A DNA stretch of 64,000 nt from Daejeonella oryzae DSM 19973 (GTDB lineage Bacteria > Bacteroidota > Bacteroidia > Sphingobacteriales > Sphingobacteriaceae): assembly GCF_000422945.1 (NCBI RefSeq), contig NZ_AUHA01000003.1, forward strand, positions 248,001 through 312,000, in the 5' to 3' direction. Made by a program: the position numbers and the translations under genes. Positions 27,273 through 35,574 of the stretch are shown piece after piece. The notes under the pieces were generated by a model. That model did no database searches, had not been told where the DNA came from, and saw only the letters and a program-made list of their open reading frames with translations. The stretch's first letter is position 1. Each line of letters starts with the position of its first letter.

Positions 27273-27905
27273 TTAAATCAGTTTATTGAGACGGGCAGTT
27301 TTTAAGGCATCCGCACGGGAGTTTACATCCAGCTTGAGGTATATATTTTTAATGTGGCTTCTAACGGTTTCAAGGTCAATGAACAGTTCTTTAGCAATCT
27401 GACTCCGGCTCTTACCATTCCCTACCAGTTCAAGTACCTGGGTTTCGCGTTTGGATAAGGGTGAATTTTGGTTTCGCATAAATGATTTGATCACCATTCG
27501 GGCAATATTAATGCTCATGGGACCGCCGCCATCTTTAACTTCGCGTATCGATTCTACTATTTTTGAAGCGCTTGAATTTTTGGTGAGATACCCCGAAGCT
27601 CCGCTTGCAAGTGCATCAAAAATTAATTTCTCAGAATCATATACCGTTAAAATGAGCACAAAAGCTGTTGGAACAATTTTCTTCAATTTCGGCAGGGCAT
27701 CAATACCGTTGGTTCCAGGAAGTTCAATATCCAGAAGGATAACTTCGGGGTCGTCTTCTTTAATATTAAGTGCGGCGTCCTCAAAAGAGGCATACGTATT
27801 TACTATTCGGAAACCGGATTCTTTGCCAATTAGAAAGGCGTACCCGTTCCTGATGATCTCATCATCCTCAATAATTACTACCCGAATTACATCCTCAGTT
27901 ATCAT
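27273..27905 (-). CDS. NarL/LuxR-family response regulator
   Basis: The 210-residue protein has a receiver domain with the acidic pocket (Glu13, Asp14), phospho-acceptor Asp59 in VILLDIELPG, the conserved LILTVYDS threonine region and the lysine in YLTKNSS. The C-terminal helix-turn-helix has LSKRETQVLELVGNGKSRS, IAKELFIDLETVRSHIKNI and YLKLDVNSRADAL, a typical LuxR DNA-binding domain. Its ATG overlaps the stop of the propeller kinase gene (ATGA), so the two form a two-component pair. It should bind DNA as a dimer at a palindrome, and two matching sites lie nearby. Confidence 0.95.
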   Translation of the reverse strand: MITEDVIRVVIIEDDEIIRNGYAFLIGKESGFRIVNTYASFEDAALNIKEDDPEVILLDIELPGTNGIDALPKLKKIVPTAFVLILTVYDSEKLIFDALASGASGYLTKNSSASKIVESIREVKDGGGPMSINIARMVIKSFMRNQNSPLSKRETQVLELVGNGKSRSQIAKELFIDLETVRSHIKNIYLKLDVNSRADALKTARLNKLI

Positions 27906-30900
27906 ACTGCCGGTTTTAAATCTTTTAGAATAGATAAGGTTATAGTTGTTCCCTTGCCAATGGAAGAATCTAATGTAAGACGGGCACCAATTCGCCGGGC
28001 CCTGACAGCAATATTTGTTAAACCGCTGCCTTTGAGTGTGGGCTGAGGGTTAAATCCAACGCCATCATCTTTAAGGCTGATTTCTACTGATTTTTCAAGA
28101 TCAGTAACCTGAAAATTTACATGCCGAGCATTGGCATGACGTAAAATGTTGTTCAGCGATTCTTTAAATATCATGCTGATATTCCGACTGTACTCCATCG
28201 GGAATTTAATATTAGAAAACTGCTCATCAATACCCTTAAAATTAAATTCCACAGGTGTATCCTGGAAAAGCTCCATCCCGAATTCAGAGATGTGAGATAA
28301 AATTTCAAAGAGATTATCGCTCTTCGGATCCAGTGCCCATAGAATATCTTTTGTGCCTCGGTAAAGTGAAGATGCATTTTCTTTAATCTGGCCTATCAGG
28401 TGCTTTTCTTCCTCATGTTCGCCATTAAGCCGGGTATTTAAAATATCCGTAAGTATGGAAATTCTGGTTAATTTATTGCCCAGATCATCGTGAAAATCTT
28501 CTGCGGTTTGCCTTCTTGCTTTTAAGCGTTCTTCGCGTTTTAGATTTTCTATCAACTGCAGTTTTCGGTTTTTAAGACGATGCAAATATGCCTGTAAACC
28601 GATGCCGCAAAGAATCAGGAATAAAATAAAACCAATTCTGAATGGTAAAGTCTGGTAGAATGCGGGCTTAACGGAAAAGGGAAAGCGTAGCATATTGTCT
28701 GAAATTAGGCCGGAACGGGTTACCGCACGTGCCTCAAATACATAATCTCCCGGAGCTAAACTCTGGTAGTTTACGCTTGAATTGGAACCCGGAACAGAAA
28801 AAATATCATCAAGACCAACTAACCTGTACTGGTAGAGAACTTCGGCAGGATTGCTCAGATAAATTGCTTTAAAATTTAGGTTGATATGATTTTTACGATA
28901 CGCTATTTGTAAGTCTTTCGGTAAATAAAATCCGTCTAAACTACTGTAAGATTGCTCCTTATTTTTAATCACTGAATTGAAAAGTTTTACAGACTGAAGA
29001 ACGATATGCGGCTTTTCAGTAATTACTTTATTGGGTTTCAGATCAAATACCAATGCCCCTTTTGTAGTTCCCACCCATAATTTATCCCGGTTTAAAAACA
29101 TGGCGTTTTGATTGCACTCAACAATAATTCGCTGTGAATATTCGGCCCCCAAAATATCAAAGTTATTTCCGGCAGAATTGATCTTTATTTTATTAATACC
29201 TCGTCCTGTGCCGGCCCAGATGTTCCCAGTTTTATCTGCTATTAAACTGTAAATGGTATTTGAATATAATCCTTCTTTTCGGGTTAAATTTTTAAAGGTT
29301 TTTTTGTTTAAATTCCAAACCCAAATGCCATTTTCTCCGGTACCCAAAAATACCAGCCCTTTGTAGAAAGTCATGCAATATGGGACAGATTCTTTGATTT
29401 CTTTAGAAGAAATCTTTTGAATCTGATGATTTTTCCCGATTATTAAGAATAAGCTCTTATCAGAACTGACTAAAACAGAATCCTGTCCAATTTCGAGGAC
29501 TCCTACTGCAATTGCATTAAAATCTTTAACATGAGTAAATTTCCCATTATAAAAGATATAGCATCCGGTTGGAGTGGCCAGCCAAATGCCGCCATATCTG
29601 TCCTGAATAATATGACGAATTACTTTTGGTACTTTACCCGGCTGATCATGGAAACTTTTAAATGCCTTGCCATCATATTTCCATAAACCGGCGCCCAAAG
29701 TGGCAATCCATATATTACCATCTTTATCATTAAACAACTGACTGATCCTGTATGAAATTGAATCGGGAACCGGTAGGTTTATACTTATCAATTTTCCATC
29801 TTTTAGCTTCACCATACTACCACCAAAAGACAAGAGCCACAGGTTTCCCTGAGGATCGTTTGCAAAACTCATTACCACTTCATTAGATAATCCCTGTCCT
29901 TTATCCAAAATCATGGTTTGATCTCCGTTATATTTGTATATACCGGCCCCTTCGGTAGCAAACCAGAGATTGTTTTCCTGATCTCTGAATATCTGGTTTA
30001 CAGCATTATCTGTAAAACCATTTTCCGAATTGAAGTAGATTGTACTTTGCGCCCGGATGCAGTATGCACCCATCGAAGTTCCAATCCAGAGGTTTGATTG
30101 GTTATCCTGCGCCAATGAAAGCAAAAAAGTTCCTGCTGAATTTAAGGTGCTGTTGCTTACTTGTTCAAGTTTATTTTTTTGAGATATTAATATTTTTTCT
30201 GCAGTCAGAATCCATAGTTTATCGTGCTGCTGGATATCAAACTGCAGCTGACGAACCATAGCCGGTTTCGACATTTCGGGCAAGGACACTTTCAACTGCC
30301 AGGCAGAATTGTTTAATCTATAAATTCCTTTACCCCAAACAGCTACATAAATTAACCCATTGCGATCTGTAGTCAGCGCTGTTACATTGTCATTAGAAAA
30401 TTCAGTATTTTTAAGAAGCTGAATTTTATTTCCCGAAAAAATGAAAATCCGTTCGTTAACCAGTCCGTAGATTCTATCGTTTTTATCTTTAACCAGACAC
30501 TTAATCCAGGAATGACTTTCTGTATCCGCAAGCCTGAAATTGCGAATTTTTTTTCCGTCATACACAGATAATCCGTTTTTGGTTCCTATATATATTATCC
30601 CTTTTTTATCGCTGATCAGAGCAGTGGTGGCCATATCTGCCAGGCCATTTTCAGTTCGTGTTAGTGAATTAAACTGGGTTCCGTCAAAGCGGGAAACACC
30701 GCCCTGAGTAGCAATCCACAGGTGACGGCTCGGGCTTTGGGTAAAATACCTAACCTGCGATTGTATTAAACCATCTTCTATGTTGTATTGCGTAAAATTA
30801 TACCGCTGTGCCAGTGTAGCCTGACTGCAGCTAAGAAGGAACAGCGCCGCAATAAATAATTTAAAAGGGAGTTTACGCGGCTTAACAAATGGAATTGAAG

Positions 30901-30907
30901 TGTTCAT
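27902..30907 (-). CDS. Two-component regulator propeller histidine kinase
   Basis: The 1001-residue protein has a signal peptide or anchor (KLFIAALFLLSCSQATLAQ). A long series of beta-propeller repeats of the two-component regulator type follows (for example LWIATQGGVSRFDG, IYIGTKNGLSVYDGK, IWIATLGAGLWKYDG, IWAGTGRGINKI). A Y_Y_Y domain then precedes a membrane helix around 755-775 (IGFILFLILCGIGLQAYL). The cytoplasmic part is a HisKA_3 domain with His806 in EDFHDDLGNKLTRI and a HATPase of the NarX type with ESLNNILRHANARH, DDGVGF and GSGLTNI. This organisation senses a periplasmic ligand. Unlike the hybrid propeller regulators of gut Bacteroides, the response regulator is a separate gene, overlapping by 4 bases. 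A palindromic site sits about 82 bases upstream, suggesting autoregulation. Confidence 0.94.
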   Translation of the reverse strand: MNTSIPFVKPRKLPFKLFIAALFLLSCSQATLAQRYNFTQYNIEDGLIQSQVRYFTQSPSRHLWIATQGGVSRFDGTQFNSLTRTENGLADMATTALISDKKGIIYIGTKNGLSVYDGKKIRNFRLADTESHSWIKCLVKDKNDRIYGLVNERIFIFSGNKIQLLKNTEFSNDNVTALTTDRNGLIYVAVWGKGIYRLNNSAWQLKVSLPEMSKPAMVRQLQFDIQQHDKLWILTAEKILISQKNKLEQVSNSTLNSAGTFLLSLAQDNQSNLWIGTSMGAYCIRAQSTIYFNSENGFTDNAVNQIFRDQENNLWFATEGAGIYKYNGDQTMILDKGQGLSNEVVMSFANDPQGNLWLLSFGGSMVKLKDGKLISINLPVPDSISYRISQLFNDKDGNIWIATLGAGLWKYDGKAFKSFHDQPGKVPKVIRHIIQDRYGGIWLATPTGCYIFYNGKFTHVKDFNAIAVGVLEIGQDSVLVSSDKSLFLIIGKNHQIQKISSKEIKESVPYCMTFYKGLVFLGTGENGIWVWNLNKKTFKNLTRKEGLYSNTIYSLIADKTGNIWAGTGRGINKIKINSAGNNFDILGAEYSQRIIVECNQNAMFLNRDKLWVGTTKGALVFDLKPNKVITEKPHIVLQSVKLFNSVIKNKEQSYSSLDGFYLPKDLQIAYRKNHINLNFKAIYLSNPAEVLYQYRLVGLDDIFSVPGSNSSVNYQSLAPGDYVFEARAVTRSGLISDNMLRFPFSVKPAFYQTLPFRIGFILFLILCGIGLQAYLHRLKNRKLQLIENLKREERLKARRQTAEDFHDDLGNKLTRISILTDILNTRLNGEHEEEKHLIGQIKENASSLYRGTKDILWALDPKSDNLFEILSHISEFGMELFQDTPVEFNFKGIDEQFSNIKFPMEYSRNISMIFKESLNNILRHANARHVNFQVTDLEKSVEISLKDDGVGFNPQPTLKGSGLTNIAVRARRIGARLTLDSSIGKGTTITLSILKDLKPAV

Positions 30908-30988
30908 TCATCCAGATTTAACCTGATCTGATTATTGAAAAAGATCTTAATATGCATTACAAATTACGATTTTTTACTTCCAATTACA

Positions 30989-31007
30989 ATCACCCCGAAA
31001 GGGGGAT
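30989..31007. promoter_or_regulatory. Palindromic operator candidate, copy B (ATCACCC-N5-GGGGGAT)
   Basis: Same arm bases and 5-base spacer as the site at 27081-27099, followed by a similar AT-rich tail. It lies 82 bases upstream of the propeller kinase start and also 133 bases upstream of the divergent YtfI-like gene, so it could affect both. Confidence 0.6.
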
Positions 31008-31139
31008 ATTTTAATTGCCCCATTTCTTAAACCTGCTATTTTGCTATTTTCAGATGTAAATCATCAGCGGGGTTGACTATCATCATTCCTGGGGAATTTG
31101 TAAAGTTTCATCTTCGTAAAGATTTAAATAGCTGCCTAA

Positions 31140-31628
31140 ATGATACTGTTAATTCTGTTTCTTATAATATTGCTGCTGCTTGTTTATCTGCTTTTTGCGC
31201 CCATATATCTGGAGATAAACAGTATTAGTGGGCTATTCAGACTCAGATTTCACAAACTGGCAAGCGCCTGTTTAATAATGAATGAAAATTCTTTAAAGGT
31301 TCATATGAGAATCGCAGCATGGAGAAAGCAAATTGATCTGCTGTCTGCAAAAAAGAAGAAAGTAAGACCTGCCTCCTCCAAAAAAGATAGATATAAGGTT
31401 TCCCGAGTGAAGATAAAGTCTTTAATCCGGAGCTTTCAAATAAAAAAATTTCATTTGACAATTGATACAGGAGAAATGCCCGTCAATGCTGTTTTATATC
31501 CTGCTTTTTATTTCTTAGGCAAATACAACAACAAAAGCATTGAAATGAATTTTATGAATCAAAATGATATTGTTCTTGAAGTCAAAAACAACTTTGCTCG
31601 AATGATCCGGGCATATTACTTTTCATAA
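31140..31628 (+). CDS. Membrane-anchored DUF2953-like (YtfI-like) protein
   Basis: The 162-residue protein has a single N-terminal membrane segment (MILLILFLIILLLLVYLLF) then a beta-rich start (YLEINSISGLFRLRF). A very basic linker follows (about 70-95), then IKKFHLTIDTGEMPVNAVLYP and a C-terminal strand. The layout resembles DUF2953 proteins such as Bacillus YtfI. Similarity is only moderate and I call it mainly because the next gene is YtfJ/GerW-like, the same neighbour as in Bacillus. It may help assemble or place that protein at the membrane. Confidence 0.5.
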   Translation: MILLILFLIILLLLVYLLFAPIYLEINSISGLFRLRFHKLASACLIMNENSLKVHMRIAAWRKQIDLLSAKKKKVRPASSKKDRYKVSRVKIKSLIRSFQIKKFHLTIDTGEMPVNAVLYPAFYFLGKYNNKSIEMNFMNQNDIVLEVKNNFARMIRAYYFS

Positions 31629-31653
31629 ATGTGTTCATCAAAAAAATGAAATC

Positions 31654-32034
31654 ATGGAAAATTTTAATGACATGCTCGGTAAAATGACCGAGTTCCTAAA
31701 ATCAGAAGCAAAAACTGAAACCGTTATTGGTCAGCAATTTCAATTAGGAGAATTTATGTGCGTACCGGTAATGTCTTTTGGACTCGGACTTGGAGGTGGA
31801 GCAGGAGAAGGGAAAAATAACGGTAAAAATACAGGCGCTGGAGAAGGTATAGGTTCCGGAGCGGGAGCAGGGCTGGGTATTAGTCCGGTTGGATTTTTAG
31901 TATCCAGAGGTAATGATATTCAATTTATTCCTACCCGCTCATCAAAAGGACTTGGAGCCGCTTTTGAAAAAATACCTGACTTGCTTGAGAAATATTTAGG
32001 AAATAATAAGAAAAAGGAAACAGAAAAGGTATAA
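31654..32034 (+). CDS. GerW/YtfJ-family protein
   Basis: The 126-residue protein fits the GerW (YtfJ) family: KTETVIGQQFQLGEFMCVPV at the start, then a glycine-rich middle (GLGLGGGAGEG, GAGEGIGSGAGAGLGISP) and PVGFLVSRGNDIQFIP. In Bacillus the family is linked to spore germination, but members are widespread in bacteria that do not sporulate, where the role is unknown. It starts 25 bases after the YtfI-like gene, so the two are probably one operon. No signal peptide is seen, so it is likely cytoplasmic, at the membrane through its partner. Confidence 0.75.
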   Translation: MENFNDMLGKMTEFLKSEAKTETVIGQQFQLGEFMCVPVMSFGLGLGGGAGEGKNNGKNTGAGEGIGSGAGAGLGISPVGFLVSRGNDIQFIPTRSSKGLGAAFEKIPDLLEKYLGNNKKKETEKV

Positions 32035-32380
32035 ATTTCTTTAGTTCCTTTTGTAATACATCGGTTAAATCTTAGGAATTGAATTGTACGCTGTTGCGGA
32101 AAATATTCCCTGTGGCTTAGGAGGGAATTTGTTTAATCACTTAAAAATTTTCGCTGATTATTAATTCTCAATTTTGCCTGTTTTGAAATTTAGAAGGCTT
32201 TCCCCTTCTTCTTCCGGAAAAGCTATGTCACCTCTATCTGAAATTTAAGATTTTCATCTTATTGTTATTTGTCATTTCCGGACTATTGGATCATTAGGAA
32301 CTTTAATCAAATCAGAATATATTAGAGTAAGAAAGTAATTACCCTAATTATACTGCCATTTAATATTAAACCTAAACCAT
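32035..32380. other. Intergenic region upstream of the metalloprotease, nothing recognised
   Basis: The 346 bases contain no open frame of note, no terminator hairpin with a T tract and no clear promoter box. They presumably hold the protease promoter. Confidence 0.4.
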
Positions 32381-34954
32381 ATGAGAAAAATTCTATTTGC
32401 TGCTGTTTTACTGTCCCTTGGTATTTCCGGATTTGAGGCAGCGGCACAAAAAAGGTCTAAGAAAGGTTCTGCGCAAAATGCATCTGCTTCGAAAGCTCCG
32501 GATGCAGGAAAAGCAAAAGAAGCCACGCTTGCTGAAAAAGTAAAGTCGAGTAAACGGTCTGATGGATTACTTACCATTTACCAGGATACGCTTACAGGTT
32601 CTGTTCAGTTATACATCAGAAAAGATCAGCTGAATAAAGAATTCATTTATCAAAGTTTTTCAATAAGCGGGCCGACCAGCCTGTATTTGAATCAGAGTAT
32701 GCACCGTTCAAATGCGGTATTTAAAATAGTGAAAGCTTTTGATAAGCTTGAATTTCACCAGATAAATACCAATTTTTATTATGATCCGGAAAATGCGGTT
32801 AGCAAAACTGCCGGGGTGGATGTGCCAGAATCTGTAATATTATCTGAAAAATATTCGGTTGCAGATTCATCAGGCTATCTTATCAATGCCGACGCCCTTT
32901 TCCTTAGCGAAAAAATGGATCCGGTAAAACCTCTGGCACCAATTGGAATTCCGCCAACTTCTTTTTTTAATCTAGGTACCTTAAATGCATCCAAATCCAA
33001 ATATCATAAAGTAAAATCATTCCCTGATAATACAGATATTCAGGTCGACCTGGCGTATGACAATCCGGCTCCTTATAACGGGGGAGGAAAAGATATTACT
33101 GATGCCCGATATATCCGCGTTCGGATGCAGCACAGTTTTATTGACATGCCCGATAATAATTTCAGGCCCCGGTTAGACGATCCAAGAATTGGATATTTTA
33201 CTCAGGAAATAAATAACCTGACCAGTGTAGACGCGGTTAATTACAGGGATTTTATTAACCGCTGGCATCTGGTAAAAAAGGATCCGGCAGCTGCCTTAAG
33301 TGAACCTGTTGAGCCAATTGTTTGGTGGATAGAAAATACCACCCCTGTAGAATTCCGCCAGACCATAAAGGAAGCCGGAGAAAAATGGAACGAAGCCTTT
33401 GAAAAAGCAGGTTTCAAAAATGCCATCATCATGAAAATTATGCCCGATCAGGTGGATTGGGATCCAAGTGATATCCGCTACAATGTTATCCGATGGGTAT
33501 CATCTGCAACTCCGCAATACGGCGCTATCGGCCCAAGTTTTGTGAACCCAAAAACAGGCCAGATACTTGGATCGGATATTACTGTAGAATGGTATAGCGG
33601 CAATGCAACGCCCATTATCGATGAACTTTTCAGCGCTCCATCTTCCGAACAACTTACTTTTCCGGGAATTAAATATAATGCAACCTGCACATTGGCGCAT
33701 GAATTAAAGGCCCAGTACTCTGCCGGTTTAACTACGCTTGAAACAAGTGATGCATCGGTTATTGAAATCAAAAAAATGCACAAGCAGTTTTTATATTATC
33801 TGATGTTGCATGAAATGGGTCATACGTTTGGTCTGAACCATAACATGAAATCAAGCCAAATGTTAAAACTATCAGAACTGAATAACACAGAAATTACTCA
33901 TAAAAGAGGCTTGATGGGAAGTGTAATGGATTATCCTGCCATTAATATCAGTCTTGACAGAAGCAAACAAGGAGATTATTATACCAGCAAACCCGGACCA
34001 TATGATTTGTGGGCTATTGAGTTTGGCTACAAACCCGTTACAGCGTCTGAGGAAGATAATTTCCGTAAAAAGATATTAAGCCGCAGCACCGAACCAGATC
34101 TGGTTTTTGGAAATGATGCGGATGATATGCGTGCTCCCGGTAAAGCTATTGACCCGAGAGTAAACGTAAATGATATGAGCAGCGATGCAATTGGCTATGC
34201 TCAGGAAAGGTTTGCCCTGGTGAATTCCATCATTCCTAAATTAAAAGATAAATACAGCAAGGAGGGAAGAGGTTACGTGGAACTAAAATCAAGGTACAAC
34301 ACCCTTAACGGACAGCGTATGGGAATGATTAATGCAGTAAGCCGTTATGTTGGTGGAGTGTATGTTGACAGGAGTTTTGTTGGGCAGAATGCAGTTAGTA
34401 AACCTTTTACCCCGGTTCCGCTGGCAACTCAAAAAAGAGCAATTGAGGTGCTGAACAAAAACGTTTTCTCACCCGATGCTTTTAAAGAAGATGCGTATCT
34501 GTTGCCTTATCTTCAAAGTCAGCGCCGCGGGTTCAATTTTATGGGAGATACAGAAGATCCCAAATTAAGTATGATTTACAATCAGTTGGGCAGCTCTGCT
34601 TTACTTCATATTCTTCATCCGGCCACTACCCAGCGTATCACAAACAGCAGAATGTATGGAAATCAGTATAGTCTTTCTGATGTTATGAGCGACTTAAGTA
34701 AAGGAATATTTGATGCAGATATGAAAGGGAATGTAAACACTTACCGACAGTATTTACAAACCTCTTATGTAAAACAGCTTGCCATGCTTGCGGATTCTAA
34801 ATCTCCTTCGGACGAGGTTTCGAAAGCGGCCGCACGCTATGCATTAAAAAATGTAAAAAGCCGGATGGCAGCAAGCTTTTCTTCAAATGAAGAAACCAAA
34901 GCACACAGAAGCAACCTTGTTTATTTAGTTGATAATGCGCTCACAGTAAAATAA
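32381..34954 (+). CDS. Secreted zinc-dependent metalloprotease (DUF5117/DUF5118 type)
   Basis: The 857-residue precursor has a signal peptide (MRKILFAAVLLSLGISGFEA, cleavage near AAAQK) and a low-complexity Lys/Ala linker. The N-terminal region is of the DUF5118/DUF5117 type (about 60-310, LTIYQDTLTGSVQLYIRKDQL, then YNGGGKDITDARYI and VEPIVWWIENTTPVEF). The protease core has the zinc-binding HExxHxxGxxH motif: His477, Glu478, His481 and His487 in LHEMGHTFGLNHN, with a downstream Met-turn-like GSVMDYP. This is the metzincin arrangement. The C-terminal 300 residues are alpha-helical as in relatives. The substrate is unknown. The protein likely acts in the periplasm or outside the cell. Confidence 0.9.
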   Translation: MRKILFAAVLLSLGISGFEAAAQKRSKKGSAQNASASKAPDAGKAKEATLAEKVKSSKRSDGLLTIYQDTLTGSVQLYIRKDQLNKEFIYQSFSISGPTSLYLNQSMHRSNAVFKIVKAFDKLEFHQINTNFYYDPENAVSKTAGVDVPESVILSEKYSVADSSGYLINADALFLSEKMDPVKPLAPIGIPPTSFFNLGTLNASKSKYHKVKSFPDNTDIQVDLAYDNPAPYNGGGKDITDARYIRVRMQHSFIDMPDNNFRPRLDDPRIGYFTQEINNLTSVDAVNYRDFINRWHLVKKDPAAALSEPVEPIVWWIENTTPVEFRQTIKEAGEKWNEAFEKAGFKNAIIMKIMPDQVDWDPSDIRYNVIRWVSSATPQYGAIGPSFVNPKTGQILGSDITVEWYSGNATPIIDELFSAPSSEQLTFPGIKYNATCTLAHELKAQYSAGLTTLETSDASVIEIKKMHKQFLYYLMLHEMGHTFGLNHNMKSSQMLKLSELNNTEITHKRGLMGSVMDYPAINISLDRSKQGDYYTSKPGPYDLWAIEFGYKPVTASEEDNFRKKILSRSTEPDLVFGNDADDMRAPGKAIDPRVNVNDMSSDAIGYAQERFALVNSIIPKLKDKYSKEGRGYVELKSRYNTLNGQRMGMINAVSRYVGGVYVDRSFVGQNAVSKPFTPVPLATQKRAIEVLNKNVFSPDAFKEDAYLLPYLQSQRRGFNFMGDTEDPKLSMIYNQLGSSALLHILHPATTQRITNSRMYGNQYSLSDVMSDLSKGIFDADMKGNVNTYRQYLQTSYVKQLAMLADSKSPSDEVSKAAARYALKNVKSRMAASFSSNEETKAHRSNLVYLVDNALTVK

Positions 34955-34975
34955 AATCTAATATCAGTTTCAAGT

Positions 34976-35010
34976 AAAGGCTATCTCAAAAGAGGTAGCC
35001 TTTCTTATTT
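34976..35010 (+). terminator. Intrinsic terminator after the metalloprotease gene
   Basis: AAAGGCTATCTC and GAGGTAGCCTTT pair through 12 bases with an AAAA loop (34988-34991), then a T-rich run. It lies against the stop codon of the convergent DUF2200 gene. Confidence 0.85.
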
Positions 35011-35382
35011 AGAATCCGTACTAAGCCGCAAAATTTTTTCCATCTTAAGTCCCTTCGCCAGTTCATCAATTAACTTGTCTAAATATCTTACCTGTTGTGT
35101 CAATGGATTTTGGATTTCTTCAACCCGATAGCCGCAAATGACTCCGGTAATGAGATGAGCATTCGGATTTAGTACAGCATTCCGGAAGAATTTTTCAAAC
35201 GTTGCATTTTCTTCAATAAGTTCTTGCAATGTTGCTTCATCATAACCAGTCAGCCACTCAATTACCTCATGCAATTCCTCCCTGGTTCTGTTTTTCTTAA
35301 TAACTTTTGCCAGATAATGCGGATATACCGAGGCAAATGTCATTTTTGCAATACGCTCATTTTGTATGTCGCTGTTATTCAT
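35005..35382 (-). CDS. DUF2200 family protein
   Basis: The 125-residue protein has the DUF2200 signature: IAKMTFASVYPHYLAKVIKK, REELHEVIEWLTGYDE and NAHLITGVICGYRVEEI, then RYLDKLIDELAKG. Length fits the family. It is cytoplasmic and all-helical in appearance, of unknown function. It is a single gene convergent with the metalloprotease, whose terminator abuts its stop. Confidence 0.85.
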   Translation of the reverse strand: MNNSDIQNERIAKMTFASVYPHYLAKVIKKNRTREELHEVIEWLTGYDEATLQELIEENATFEKFFRNAVLNPNAHLITGVICGYRVEEIQNPLTQQVRYLDKLIDELAKGLKMEKILRLSTDSK

Positions 35383-35574
35383 AGATGGTTTTTTTAATTG
35401 AAACCGATCGGTACTTTCTTAATTTTATTAAATATAAAAGGCACATATTAAATATCAAGTAAGCGTAATAATAATTCTGTCTTCAAACTTTTTTAGCCTC
35501 CGATCATTTATTATTCTTCGAACCGCAGGATGAAATCAATACCTGCTAGTTAAAAGTAAAAATAAACAAGATTA

